Of a DNA stretch of 64,000 nucleotides, positions 42,801 to 53,486 are shown piece after piece; position 1 is the first letter of the stretch, and each line of letters begins with the position of its first letter. Both the position numbers and the translations under genes were made by a program. Location: the NCBI GenBank assembly GCA_036365145.1, contig JAEOAD010000040.1, positions 15,227,501-15,291,500 of the forward strand, read 5' to 3'. The DNA is from Orientallactaga sibirica (taxonomy: Eukaryota; Chordata; Mammalia; Rodentia; Dipodidae). The notes under the pieces are model-generated. The model ran no database searches. It was given only the letters and a program-made list of their open reading frames with translations, and was not told the DNA's origin.

Positions 42801-43616
42801 GTCAAGACCAGGTTAATATTAACCCCATGTCAAAGATGAGGCGTCCAAGGTTCAGGGTGCTGATAAGTGGGGAGGCTCCTGTCCTCTCAGAACAGGAACG
42901 TGTGTTCTGTTTAAACAGAGCTCCCTGTTACTGGGGAGTGTTAGCATTCTCCAGGGGAACAGGCCGGCCTGGCTTCTAGGCCTGTTCTAGGACTGTTTGC
43001 AAAATCAGCCAGTAAGCCCTTCCTACACTTACCTGTGTCAAGGTAGGCAGGGCAACGAAGAGTAAAGTGTCGTAAATTCATATTAATAATATGCATCCAT
43101 GCTTAGGAGTCGGGAGAGGGGGGAGGGATGGTCAGATTTCAGCTACTCCTGTCACAGACCTCCCTACTGGGCTCTGGAGATGCTAATTCCTTCATGTCAC
43201 ACTGGAGCAGGCTGAGGTCCGGCTTTTGATGGTACACTTATTCACACGTGGGGTCCAACGCGCCATGCTTATGCCCTCTTCCAACACAGCATTCACTCCC
43301 AGCTTGTCCCCAGCCAGTGATGTCAACATACCAGCTGCTTCTCAGGAGCCAGTCTCCATCCGGCAGGAGGGGGCCTGTGTCTCTCCCGGGCATCAGCCTG
43401 CTGGCTTCAGTCTAAGCCTTCTCCACCAACCATGGTGGGTCCCTCCGATCTCCCATCACCTCCTCTGAGATGCCCAGGGACCAATCCTCTTACAGGCCTA
43501 TGATTTATCAGTATGCCTACTCCGACAGACTTCTGATTGTGGGGACACGAACAGGTTTCCTTAAAGGGGCTGCGTTGGGCTGACACTGAGAAGGTGGTCA
43601 GCAGGCTGCTGGGAAA
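42800..43616 (+). promoter_or_regulatory. LNX1: Presumed 5' flank and leader of the LNX1 p70 first exon
   Basis: The p70 form starts from its own first exon, so transcription should start within this repeat-free flank. No TATA box, CpG island or other clear core promoter motif is seen. A small MIR remnant lies near 42825-42880. The transcription start site cannot be placed. Confidence 0.35.
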
Positions 43617-43708
43617 ATGAAAGCGCTTCTGTTGCTGGCACTGCCTTGGCTGAGCCCTGCCAACTACATTGACAATGTGGGCAACCTGCACTTCCTGTAC
43701 TCGGAACT
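43617..43708 (+). CDS. LNX1: LNX1 p70 alternative first coding exon (partial)
   Basis: Thirty codons plus two bases, then GTGAGT at 43709. The peptide begins MKALLLLALPWLSPANYIDN and continues VGNLHFLYSE. From memory this is nearly identical to the special N-terminus of the mammalian LNX1 p70 isoform, which lacks the RING and so keeps Numb binding without ligase activity. The exon ends in the same phase as the p80 exon, so CT plus one base from exon 3 makes Leu31. A is at -3 and +4 around the ATG. The stretch is hydrophobic and signal-peptide-like, odd for a cytoplasmic scaffold. Without exon 3 the splice cannot be confirmed here. Confidence 0.92.
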
Positions 43709-44545
43709 GTGAGTCCCCCTGACCGTGCCTGCTGCTGTCTGTGTCTGTGTGTTGGGTGGGCTGGGGGATGACGGGTGGTGGCACCTGAGTCATTTTAGGG
43801 CTGGCATGTCTGCAGACGTCGGATGAGCATGGACAAAAAGCTCGGCAGCACTGAGAGCAGCACGCTCAGTCGCTGTGCGTGACTGAACACCATGCTACTG
43901 GATGCTCTGCTCCCCCAGCCAGGCGTTCCTCCCCTTTGCTTCTGTGCCAAAGCTGCCGCCGTTCCTGTACTCAGCCCTTGTTGGAGAGATGTGTCTTCTC
44001 GTCCCCTCCATAAATAGAACCGAAAGAGCAATTAAGAGCAGAGCTTGCGTGCACAGAGCTGCGTCTTTTACAAGGTATTTGGACTCAATAGCAGACCCCG
44101 TCCCTTTACGGAGATCATCCGTTCCCATGCCTGAAGACAGGTGTATATGGTAACCAGTAAAGGGAAAAGAAGCATCATGTGTAAAAAACTAGATCCATTT
44201 TATTTTTATTTCTGATAGTTTTGAAACCCATGGAAAATTAAAAAAAAAAAAAAAACATGCTGTTAACATCCACGTTCCCATTTCATCTGCAGCAAACATA
44301 GCAACAGATTAATATATGTACCTTTAACATGGTGTGGGCTAAGTTATACCTATTATGATATTTCACCCCTAAATATTTCACTGGATATCTCTAAAACATA
44401 AAGATATTTTTTCTTCATGACATGTATTTTATGAGAGGAAATGACTCACCCCCCCACCTCTAAAATAAGTACTTTTCTGCCTCTTTTGTTAGTAAACTTA
44501 CAAAGGATCACAGAATGAATGGCTTGTTCAGTTTAGAACACTTAT
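43709..44545. other. Intron after the p70 exon
   Basis: Starts at a perfect GTGAGT donor. Unique sequence with a 15-A run at 44238-44254. Confidence 0.7.
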
Positions 44546-44559
44546 GAAAACTGTTTTTT

Positions 44560-44714
44560 TTTTTTTTTTTGGTTTTGCAAGGTAGGGTCTCACTCTGGTC
44601 CAGGCTGACCTGGAATTAACTATATAGTCTCAGGGTGGCCTCGAACTCTCGGCGATCCTCCTACCTCTGCCTCCCAAGTGCTGGGATTAAAGGTGTGCGC
44701 CACCACACCTGGCT
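44560..44714 (-). mobile_element. B1 SINE with target duplication
   Basis: GAAAACTGT lies on both sides (44547 and 44715). The body is near consensus. Confidence 0.95.
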
Positions 44715-44801
44715 GAAAACTGTATTTTTTTTCTCATTAAGCAGGCATTCACAAACAGCAAGAAGTGGTTTATGTATAATTTTGAGTCAGTCAGTTTTGG
44801 G

Positions 44802-44915
44802 GGAGTGGTTATCCAGGCAGGATCTTCCTGTGTAGCCCAGGCTATCCCTAAACTCTCATCCCCTTGCCTCAGCCTCCTGAGTACTGGGATAACAGGTGTG
44901 TACTATTCGTGCCTA
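44802..44915 (-). mobile_element. Old B1 SINE
   Basis: TGTAGCCCAGGCTATCCCTA and GAGTACTGGGATAACAGGTG. Confidence 0.8.
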
Positions 44916-45390
44916 GCTCAGTGGACAGATGGGAGCAAGGATTCCAAGTGGGGCTTGTAGAGTCCTGGTGAGAAAAAACTTAGCGGGTCATACTTAGATA
45001 ATGATGCCACTCGTGTCTCTTTGGGGACAGCCAGTGTGTCTTTTGTAGTTTGCTGGACTAATAATTTGTCAAATGCAGTCATTACTCAATAGACACTTGA
45101 GACATAGAGTCTGGAGCACTTGAAGGCAACTCATTCATTTGGGGGACGCTGCCTTATTGGAGTATCTGGTCTACCTGCATGGAATACATCTCCAGCACAC
45201 CTTTGAGATAAGAGAGCTCAGAGAGAAAGTGTCTGACTTCCATCTTAATTGTCATCCTCGCTGGGGAAAGCATGACACTGCAGAAACTTTGCTAGAATAG
45301 TCTAGAATGGTAGGGCTCACTGGGACTACACACAGGCTCTGCAACCCTATCCATTACCCTCATTAGTCTCCACATTAGCTCTCAAGGCTG
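44916..45390. other. Unique intron stretch
   Basis: Nothing recognised. Confidence 0.45.
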
Positions 45391-45392
45391 CT

Positions 45393-45860
45393 GTAACAAA
45401 TTACCACAAGCTGGGTATCCAGACATTGATTCTTTGCACAGTGTGAGAGTCCAGATGCTTTAAATTAAGGCTCAAGTCCACATTCCCTTTGAAAGCCGCA
45501 GGGGAGGACCCTTCTTTGCAACCTCCAGTTTCTGCTGGCTCCGTTCATTCCTTAGCTTGTGGCTTTCTAAGGGCAGTTCCCGCCTCCATCTGCCCTCTGC
45601 CGTCTCCTCTGTGTCCTTTCCAGTTTCTTCTGCTCCTCTTTCTCCTCCTGCTGCTGCCGGGGATCAAACTCGGGACTTGGCACGTGCTAGGAAGGTGCTC
45701 TGCCACTCCCAGCTCTTCTTCTGATGTCACTAGATTTAGGACCCAATTGGAAACTCTGGGATGACCGTATCTTTGAGATCCTTAACCTAATTTTACCTCT
45801 AAGGTCCTTTATCTAAATAAAGCCATATTCACAATGCTAGGTGGGCATACCTTTTGGGGG
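45393..45860. mobile_element. Old LTR-like repeat with an ID-like insertion
   Basis: GGCTGCTGTAACAAATTACC and CATTCCTTAGCTTGTGGCTT resemble the same ancient repeat class as 22480-23160. The copy resumes after the ID-like piece. Confidence 0.55.
45653..45716 (-). mobile_element. ID-like fragment
   Basis: GCCGGGGATCAAACTCGGGA, GCACGTGCTAGGAAGGTGCT and CTGCCACTCCCAGC match an inverted ID. Confidence 0.75.
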
Positions 45861-46395
45861 TTGCTGTTGAGCCTACTTTAGTTGCTCATGAAGAGTCCCT
45901 CCCCCCATCTGTTATGTTTAGCCATGCAGCCCCGTTGAAGGAAGGTCTTCATCTTGACAATGTTTGTTTCCACAAGCATGTGAATCAAAGGCAACTTTCC
46001 TGCCGACTAGCTGAGTGGACACGCAGGTCACTCTTTCCAAAATGTGAGATGACCCAAAAAGCACAATGCTAAGGACCTTCCCAGTCAGTGTCACCACATT
46101 TATCGGACAGAAGTTCCTCACCAGTTTCAATTGCCGGGGATACTTCATGAGAGAGTTCTGTGCAGCTGTTCCCTGGTGCTTCTGGAAATAATGACTCTTA
46201 ATAATGCATTCACAAGTCAGTGGATTACTGAAACAACTTAGGTACCATGACATATTCTAAAATATACCAGTAGTGTGGAATTAGAGCTAGTGTTGACAAT
46301 CTGTTTGAGAAGATAAAATTTATATACATAAGAAATGGAAACTATGATCCAAGGCAGAAGGGGCATTTTTTAAAAGATTGTTTTCCTTTCTTTTT
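45861..46395. other. Unique intron stretch
   Basis: No exon or repeat recognised. Confidence 0.45.
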
Positions 46396-46397
46396 CT

Positions 46398-46615
46398 TAC
46401 TTTTTATTTATTTGAGACAGAGAGAGAGAGAGAGAGAGAGTATGGGCACTCCAGGGCCTCTTCTGCTACTGCAAACAAACTTCAGATGCATGTGCCACTT
46501 TGTGCTTTACATAGCTTTACATCTATCTGGCTTTACATGGGTACTGAAAAATCAAATCCTGGCTGTCAGGCTTTGCAAACAAGTGCCTTTAACTTCTGAG
46601 CCATTTCTCTAGTCC
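46398..46615 (-). mobile_element. Dip-like SINE, diverged
   Basis: (GA)n near the tail side. A short duplicated ACATCTATCTGGCTTTACAT segment sits in the middle. Confidence 0.9.
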
Positions 46616-46629
46616 TCCCACTCCCCCAA

Positions 46630-46752
46630 AATTAGGGTCTCATTCTAGCCCAGGCTGACCTGGAATTTACTATGTAGTCCCAGGCCGGCCTCAAACTCCT
46701 ACCTTAGCCTCCCATGTGCTGGAATTAAAGGCATGTGCCACTACACCTGGCT
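46630..46752 (-). mobile_element. B1 SINE, diverged
   Basis: AATTAGGGTCTCATTCTAGC to CACTACACCTGGCT, with a deletion in the middle. Confidence 0.9.
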
Positions 46753-46886
46753 CTCTAGACTTTTAAAGATTTTTTTTTTCCTTTTAGAAATTTTATTTAC
46801 AAAATAAAGTAGGTAATACATTACAAGGTAAAGATTGTTTGCTTCCAGTTCCCAGGGAACTTTGGGGAATGAGCTGGATCTTTTAA

Positions 46887-46924
46887 AAACATTTTATTTA
46901 TTTATTTGAGAGAGAGAGAGAAGC

Positions 46925-46974
<50 letters not shown>

Positions 46975-47166
46975 GCAGATAGATAGATAGAGAGAGAGAT
47001 GCAGATAGACAGAAAGAATGGGTGCACCAGGGCCTCCAGTCACTGCAAACAAACTCCAGGTGCATGCACCCCCTTGTGCATCTGGCTTACATAGGTCCTG
47101 GAGAGTTGAACTGGGATCCTTTGGCTTTGCAGGCAAATGCCTTAACCACTAAGCCATCCCTCCAGC
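46887..47166 (-). mobile_element. Dip-like SINE with (GATA)n expansion
   Basis: The usual GA tract between tail and body has grown to include about 15 AGAT units at 46923-46992. Confidence 0.95.
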
Positions 47167-47286
47167 CTTCAGACTCTCTTTCTAAACTTCCTAAATAATG
47201 GAAAGTGATGAAAGAGCCTTCTCAGGATGCTGGGCCAGTGTGGATCAGGCACAGGCGAACTCGTTATAAGAAAAGCTGAGAACAGG

Positions 47287-47487
47287 GCTGGAGAAATGGC
47301 TTAGTGGTTAAGGCACTTGCCTACAAAACCTAAAGGACCCAGGTTCGATTCCCCAGGACCCACGTAAGCCAGATGCACAAGGGAGTGCATGCGTCTGGAG
47401 TTCGTTTGCAGAGGCTGTAAGCCCTGGCGCGCCTATTCTCTCCCCCCACACCACCTATTTCTCGAATAAATAAGTAAAAACAAAGAA
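47287..47487 (+). mobile_element. Dip-like SINE with target duplication
   Basis: CTGAGAACAG on both sides. Head GGGCTGGAGAAATGGCTTAG. Confidence 0.95.
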
Positions 47488-47489
47488 AG

Positions 47490-47970
47490 CAAGCCTGAGA
47501 ACAGAGGGGGTTTTAGTACCATCCATAGCAGGCTTAGGGGCTGAGCTTGTTTATAACATTCATATTCTTGGGCTGCAAATCAAACCTATAAAATTAGACT
47601 GTCTTGGGGTGGGTTGTCATTTTCCTCCATGAAGTAGTTTATGTGGGCCACCATCTCCTTGGGGAACCAGCTCCCAGGTGACTGTGGCACTGCCACTGAA
47701 AAGACCTTAGCTCCAGCTGGGAGTCACATCCCGGACTGCCCTGGGGAGAGCCATCCTTTCGCTCTGTGTGTCCCTTTCCACTGGGTGTTCTTGGGAACGT
47801 GCCTGTATTTTCACTCACCGGGTGGTCATGAGTTCTTAGGAGAGAATGAGAGGTGATCACGTCCGTGAGCCCAGCTCCTGTATCATTTAGAATTCAGTTG
47901 AACTGAATGAAGTTGCTTAATTCTTGTCCAATGTGTGATCGTGGCAAGCTGCGATCACAAAAGCCCTGGC
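47490..47970. other. Unique intron stretch
   Basis: Nothing recognised. Confidence 0.45.
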
Positions 47971-47973
47971 TTG

Positions 47974-48138
47974 GGCTGGGGAAGATGGCTTAGAAGTTAA
48001 AAGCACTTGCTTGCAAAGCCTGGGTTCGATTCCCTAGTGCCCGCGAAAACCAGCTGCACAAAGCAGTGCTTGTGTCTAGAGTTCACGTGGAGTGGCAGGA
48101 AGCCTTGGAGTACCCGTTCTCTCTCTCATAAGTCAATT
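47974..48138 (+). mobile_element. Dip-like SINE, short
   Basis: GGGCTGGGGAAGATGGCTTA head. About 15 bp missing between CAAAGCC and TGGGTTCG. Its 3' end is interrupted by the next SINE. Confidence 0.9.
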
Positions 48139-48358
48139 TTTTAAAAACATATTTTACTTATTTATTTATTTGAGAGAGAGAGAAAGAGGAAGGGTGGGAA
48201 GGAAAGGGAGAGAGAGAGAGAGAGAGAAAATAGGCATGCCAGGGCCTCCAAGCACTGCAAACGAACTACAGACGCATGCGCCACCTTGTGCAGCTGGATT
48301 ATGTGGGTCCTTAGGCTTCTGAGGCAAGCATCTTAACCACTAAGCTGTCTCTCCAGCC
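48139..48358 (-). mobile_element. Dip-like SINE inserted in the preceding one
   Basis: CATAAGTCAA(A)TTTTT occurs on both sides. Opposite orientation to its host. Confidence 0.95.
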
Positions 48359-48359
48359 C

Positions 48360-49110
48360 ATAAGTCAAATTTTTTTCAAACAACAAGAAAGCTTCCGTTT
48401 GGTGTCTGTGGAAGGAAGTCCTCATTTTGCTCACTACAGCCCAGGCCAGTCTCCTCTCAGACGTTCCAGAACACAGCCCTGAACTCGAGGGCCTGAGACT
48501 GTCATCGCCTGCTCAGTGATCTACGGTGGCATTTGTAACATTTCTTTAAATATTTACTTTAGCCAAAATCCCAGGGAAGAACACTGACATTCAGAATGCA
48601 TGATACATTTTATTGTCCACAGAGCAGACCCTCGAGAGCCACTGGCTGAACATTGAGAAGTTTTCTCATATTTTTTTTTCTACCTTTAAAATTTCTACTT
48701 CTCATCGCCTTTGGAGGTACTTTTTACTGTCGTGGTCTGGTGACTGCTGTGAAGTGCTCTTGCCTACGGGGTAGACTGAGCGGGCTGTGAAGGGGCACGC
48801 AGGACCCAGTGGCTTTGCTTTTCAAAGCATGTGTCTGTCCTTCATTGTCCAGACACAGTTCTCAACAAGATATCTGGGCATGGTGACTGGAGGAACACAT
48901 GTGCCCAAAAACTAGTGCCACTCCTAAGCTGTGTGAGTCTCAGAAAGCCAGGAAGTGCCAGGCCCTCGATCTCTAGCTTACAGTCAGGTAAATATTTTTG
49001 GTTTATAAGTAGTTTATTCACAGTAGTCCGGCCAGAATCTGGAGAGAAAGATTACACTCCACTGCTTGACCCCTGTGAGATAATCATTCAACATCAGAAA
49101 GGCTAACTCC
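48360..49110. other. Unique intron stretch of 750 bp
   Basis: No repeat recognised. A 91-codon ORF at 48831-49106 has no domain. Confidence 0.5.
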
Positions 49111-49112
49111 AA

Positions 49113-49272
49113 CTTTTTTTTTTTTTTTGGTTTTTCAAGATAGGGTTTCGCTCTAGCCCAGGCTGACCTGGAATTCACTATGTAGTCTCAGGGTGGCCTT
49201 GAACTAATGATGATCCACCTACCTCTGCCTCCCGAGTGCTGGGATTAAAGGCATGTGCCACCACGCCCAGCC
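49113..49272 (-). mobile_element. B1 SINE
   Basis: Poly-T side and a full body ending CCACCACGCCCAGCC. Confidence 0.95.
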
Positions 49273-49319
49273 TGACTAGAGTTTTCTACTAGAGAAATTT
49301 TAAAAACTAACTGATTCCA

Positions 49320-49457
49320 GCCAGGCATGGTGGTGCAGAGGTAGGAGGATCTCCATGAGTTCAAGGCCACCCTGAGAGTGCATAGTGACTTCCAGGTCAG
49401 CCTGGGCTAGACTGATACCTTACCTCGAAAAACCAAATAATAATAATAATAATAATA
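49320..49457 (+). mobile_element. B1 SINE with internal deletion and (TAA)n tail
   Basis: GCCAGGCATGGTGGTGCAGA jumps straight to GGTAGGAGG. The tail is seven AAT units. Confidence 0.95.
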
Positions 49458-49507
49458 GATTCCAGTTTTGCAACATGAATCACTTAAGACTGTAAAAAGA
49501 CAAGGCC

Positions 49508-49712
49508 TGGGCTGGAGAGATGGCTTAGCAGTTAAGGCGCTTGCCTGTGAAGCCTAAGAACTCATGTTCAAATCTCCAGGTCCCATGTAGCCAGACGTAG
49601 TGACACAAGTGCACAATGTCACACATGCGCACAAGGGGGCGCACAAGTCTGGAGTTCATTCGCAGCAGCTGAAGACCCTGGTGCGCCCATTCTCTCTCTC
49701 TATCTCAAAAAC
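49508..49712 (+). mobile_element. Dip-like SINE, long variant
   Basis: GGGCTGGAGAGATGGCTTAG head and a CACATGCGCACAAGGGGGCG middle. Confidence 0.95.
49629..49642 (+). promoter_or_regulatory. CTCF-like motif in a Dip SINE
   Basis: GCACAAGGGGGCGC, two mismatches to the CTCF core. Confidence 0.4.
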
Positions 49713-50225
49713 AGACAATGTGCCCTTGAGAAACTAACAGGAGCAACAGGAAGCACGGTGGGGTGGGGGACCTGTGTGTGTCCTTGCTGCAAACTGGGGC
49801 CAACCCAGGGGTCAGGGTACAGATCACCTACCAAGTATCTTAACACCAAGGACACCACCCACCCACCTTCCTGCAGAACCTTCTTCAACCAATCTCCAAA
49901 GGACACCTCTAACAGGTCACACTGTCTTGATGCTCCGTGGAGGCGCACAGACCAAAGAGCAGGCGAGCTGTCAGTCCAGGGGGTGAGCGTTCTGGGCTTC
50001 CAGGTGAAAGACTGCTTGCCATCATTTTGCCTGTTACTCACCAGGTTGTCTAGCTGCTCAAATTCCTTTCTCAGTGTCAAGGTCGTGTAGCAAAATTACC
50101 TATAGTTACTCCCTTTCTATTCTTGCCGATTTTAGCCAGATTCTGGCAGCTGTTGGGCCTTGAACTCTATAACCAGAGAAAATATATTCTACCAAGCTTT
50201 GTGCTCATGGAAATCCAGGCAGGAA
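49713..50225. other. Unique intron stretch
   Basis: Overlapping ORFs of 110-126 codons on both strands, none with domains. Confidence 0.5.
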
Positions 50226-50227
50226 AG

Positions 50228-50391
50228 AGGCAGAGAGAGAGAGAGAGAGAGAGAGCCTCCTAACGCTGCAAACAAACTCCAAATGCATGCACCACTTTGT
50301 GCCTCTGGCTTTACGCAGGTACTGGGGAATCAAGCCTGGGTCATTAGGCTTTGCAGGCAAGTGCCTTAACCACTGAGCCATCTCTCCAGCT
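50228..50391 (-). mobile_element. Dip-like SINE
   Basis: GA tract directly joined to CCTCCTAACGCTGCAAAC, so the ATGGGCACACCAGGG part is missing. Confidence 0.9.
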
Positions 50392-50774
50392 TGTACTTAC
50401 CTCATTTTTATGGTGTTAATGACCCCCAGCATTTTTGGAGGGTAAGCTTTGTAGATTTGCCAGCAACTGTTTTCCAAACTGGATCTCAAAGTACTTGTCC
50501 ATCAACATTGAAAAGAGAAAAAATTAAAAAACCGCTGTGGACCTCTGGATTTTTCTCGATTTTTCTTGCCCTGTGTTTTGAACACTAAGGTCATTTTTTT
50601 TTTTTTTTTTGAATAGGACCCAAAAGGTAGGAGGTGGTTTGCAGAGAAAATGAGGTCAAGAGGTGAAATCATATTCCAACAAGAATGAAGATCGGTGTCA
50701 AGGGCAATGCCAGGGCTCATTTGAGTTCAGTGACCTTCTGAATGTCTTCAAAGCATCTCAGTCCACTATTTTTG

Positions 50775-50846
50775 CTTGTGTGTTTGTGGTGCTGGAAATG
50801 GAAACCAGGGGCTTCCCTATGTTGGGCAAGTGTTCCCACCATACCT
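50775..50846 (-). mobile_element. ID-like fragment, diverged
   Basis: GGTGCTGGAAATGGAAACCA and TGTTGGGCAAGTGTTCCCAC. Confidence 0.6.
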
Positions 50847-50847
50847 G

Positions 50848-51430
50848 TATTAGTCAGGGTTCTCTAGAAGAACAAAACCGATAGAATGAATTGTATTAAA
50901 AGGGAATTTATTGGATACGCTTACGGCAGTCCAACATTAGCACGTTGCAGGCCCGAGAGTCAAGGAACCCGGTAGCTGCTCAGTCCACGAGGCTGGAGGC
51001 CTCAGCAGTCCCAATCCAGCACTGAAGGCCTGGAGGCATCCTGGAGAGACGCTGCTCTTCAGTCCACTCAGGCCTTCTGTCCATGCGGGTCTTCAGTCCA
51101 CGCTGGAAGGCAGCAAGCAACACCCACAGCCAGGTGGGAGGGGAGGAAGGAATTCTTTTCTTTTTCTTTTTTTTTGGTGTTTCGAGGTAGGGTCTCACTC
51201 TGGTCCAGGCTGACCTGGAATTCACTATGTAGTCTCAGGGTGGCCTCAAACTCACAGCGATCCTCCTACCTCTGCCTCCCGAGTGCTGGGATTAAAGGCC
51301 TGCGCCACCACGCCCTGCTAGGAATTCTTAATCAATCCTTCCTGGAAGCAACGTCAGAGATCCACTCAAGGGGATAATGTCCGTGGATTCCTAAACAGAT
51401 CACGTTGACAACAAAACAACCATCACAACA
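50848..51430. mobile_element. Unclassified dispersed repeat split by a B1
   Basis: TGTATTAGTCAGGGTTCTCT at one end and TGACAACAAAACAACCATCA at the other are typical of a common rodent dispersed repeat. Class not assigned. Confidence 0.55.
51160..51319 (-). mobile_element. B1 SINE with target duplication
   Basis: AGGAATTCTT on both sides. Full body. Confidence 0.95.
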
Positions 51431-51780
51431 TCACATCCCCAGGCCTCAGCATGTCTTTGAGGGCATTTTCCTGAATGGTGTCCACTTGCGGAGTTTGGAG
51501 GAAATGGACGCATTCATGTTCCCGTCTCACGTACTCTGAACTCATCAGAATGCAGCTTGGAGCCGTTTTCTCCAGCGTCCAAAGAGCATGGCGACCTTGT
51601 TTCATGGCTGAATTTGTTTTTCCCTTTGACAGTCCACGAGTTCTCTTCTGCCAGGGGTGAAGCCACCACGTTTCCAAACTGCACCGTCTGGTGTCATGCT
51701 GTCCCTTGACAAACCTCTACTCCATCCAGACCCAGCAGTTTCAAGATCCTAGTCACGTGACTGTCAGGTGGATAAGAGGC
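51430..51780. other. Unique intron stretch
   Basis: Nothing recognised. Confidence 0.45.
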
Positions 51781-51837
51781 AAAGTTGGGGCTTCTTTTTT
51801 TTTTTTTTTTTTAATTATGGTCAATTTAACTCCCTTG

Positions 51838-51890
51838 CATATATATACATATATATATATATATACATACATATACATATATATATATAA
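51838..51890. repeat. (TA)n/(CATA)n tract
   Basis: Imperfect alternating AT-rich repeat lying in the tail side of the next B1. Confidence 0.9.
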
Positions 51891-51892
51891 TT

Positions 51893-52011
51893 AAGGTCTC
51901 ACTCACTTGGAATTCACTATGTAGTCTCAGGGTGGCCTTGAATTCATGGCAATCCTCCTATCTCTACCTCCCAAGTGCTAGGATTAAAAGCCTATGCCAC
52001 CATTCCCAGCT
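51893..52011 (-). mobile_element. B1 SINE, shortened
   Basis: AAGGTCTCACTCACTTGGAA omits the GCCCAGGCTGACC box. The rest is intact. Confidence 0.9.
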
Positions 52012-52213
52012 TTATAATAATTTTTAGTACTTTTATTTATTTTCAAGGGTGGAGAGAGAGAGAATGGGCACGTAAGGACTTTGCCACTGTAAAGAACTCT
52101 AGGTGCATGCCTCACTTTGTGGATCTGGTTTTATGTAGGTACTGGGGAATCGAACCTGGCCATCAGGCTTTGTAAGCAAGTGCCTTTAATTGCTGAGCTG
52201 TCTCTCCAGCCCC
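52012..52213 (-). mobile_element. Dip-like SINE
   Basis: TTATTTATTTTCAAGGGTGG to TGAGCTGTCTCTCCAGCCCC. GGGG(C/T)TTCTT flanks the B1-Dip pair. Confidence 0.95.
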
Positions 52214-52524
52214 AGGGGTTTCTTAAAAAAAAAAAAAAAAACTTATTGATTCATGTTTAGTTCATCTTTCTTCTTCGTTTTAACTTGTTACAGTGGAAAA
52301 TTTCAAACAATAAAAAAGAGAAATATAGTGATCTTCTAGGTATCTTATATTCATCTTCAAAAATTATCAGTTCATTAGGTGGTCTTATTTCATCTGTATG
52401 CACTTGAATGTTTTGAAGCAAATCTTGGGCATTGTATCATTTTACATGCAAATATTTCAGTATTTCATCTCTAAAGGATAGGTTTCTGTGTCATTTTATA
52501 TTTGTGGGGTTTTCTTGCACACAA
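52214..52524. other. AT-rich unique intron
   Basis: Nothing recognised beyond a 17-A run at 52227. Confidence 0.45.
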
Positions 52525-52527
52525 TTT

Positions 52528-52596
52528 TTTTTTTTATGACCCAGTCATTAGTCTTTGCAGGCAAGTGCTTTAACTGTTGAGCCATCTCTCCAGCCC
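52528..52596 (-). mobile_element. Dip-like SINE head fragment
   Basis: Only the inverted tRNA-like end remains: TTTGCAGGCAAGTGCTTTAA to CATCTCTCCAGCCC. Confidence 0.85.
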
Positions 52597-53265
52597 TTGT
52601 GTAATGGGGTTTTAGCAGTCCAGAGAAGTCCTTGAACCCCCAAATCCTAGGTTCATTTCTAATTTTAATCACAGAATTGAATTTTTAAAATTGCAAAGGA
52701 TAATTATTAAGTTATTATATTTACTGAGGGAAGTACAGAGCCAAGGAAAGGCACCCACATGGCTAGAGATCCCACGTGGAGGGCCTGGAAAAACCATGGA
52801 AAGAAAAGAGAGAAAGGAAAGTTCAAGGAGCTCCTGCCATGTGGGGATTTGGAGGGGTGAAGGAGCCCGGGTGGAAAGTAAGGGCTCGGGGGACCTCCCC
52901 TCAGCTCAACCCAGCCGGGGGAAAAACTCGGCCACAGCTGGAAGTTCTCAAGTGGTGAGAGAGCCCGCCCTCCCCTTATAAAGGTATTTATAACCTTATA
53001 GTGGTGGGCTGGCTCAGGTGAACCACAGGGACAGCTGGTTGGTTAGGGCTAGGGGCTGTCTCAGGAAGATGCTAGCCCTGACGCCAAGTTCCAAGGGCTG
53101 AACTTGACCAACCACAATGTTTAAATGATTGTTTGTGGAGAAACAGTTCGAGGGAACTAGACAAGAGATAAGAAGTCAGATCATCTTTGATTTCTAGCAA
53201 GTGCAGACTTCCTGCCTTTTTACTTTCAGGGCTCCAGTCACCCTAACTGTAACCCCCTCTCGCTG
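52597..53265. other. GC-richer unique island with TATA-like sequence
   Basis: CCTTATAAAGGTATTTATAA at about 52975 lies within a repeat-free block containing CACGTGG. It could be a remnant LTR or promoter, or nothing. No coding frame recognised. Confidence 0.3.
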
Positions 53266-53276
53266 GTGTTTATTTT

Positions 53277-53400
53277 TTTGTATGTATTTGAGACTGGATC
53301 TTATGAACCATCCCAGGCTGGTGTTAGCCTTGATAGGTACCGATCTTCCTGCCTTAGTCTCCCAAGTGCTGGGATTGCAGCCACGTGTCAGTGCTCCTGG
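53277..53400 (-). mobile_element. Old B1 SINE
   Basis: TTTGAGACTGGATCTTATGA and TCTCCCAAGTGCTGGGATTG. Confidence 0.8.
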
Positions 53401-53486
53401 GGAAAGGGTAAATTCCTAAGAATGGACCACAGCAGCACTAAACCACACCAAAAACCAGTAACCATAATCCCTCGACAGCAATATCC

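Noticed and set aside
43407..43793. 128-codon minus-strand ORF across the p70 exon
   Set aside because: Antisense to a recognised coding exon and without domain features.
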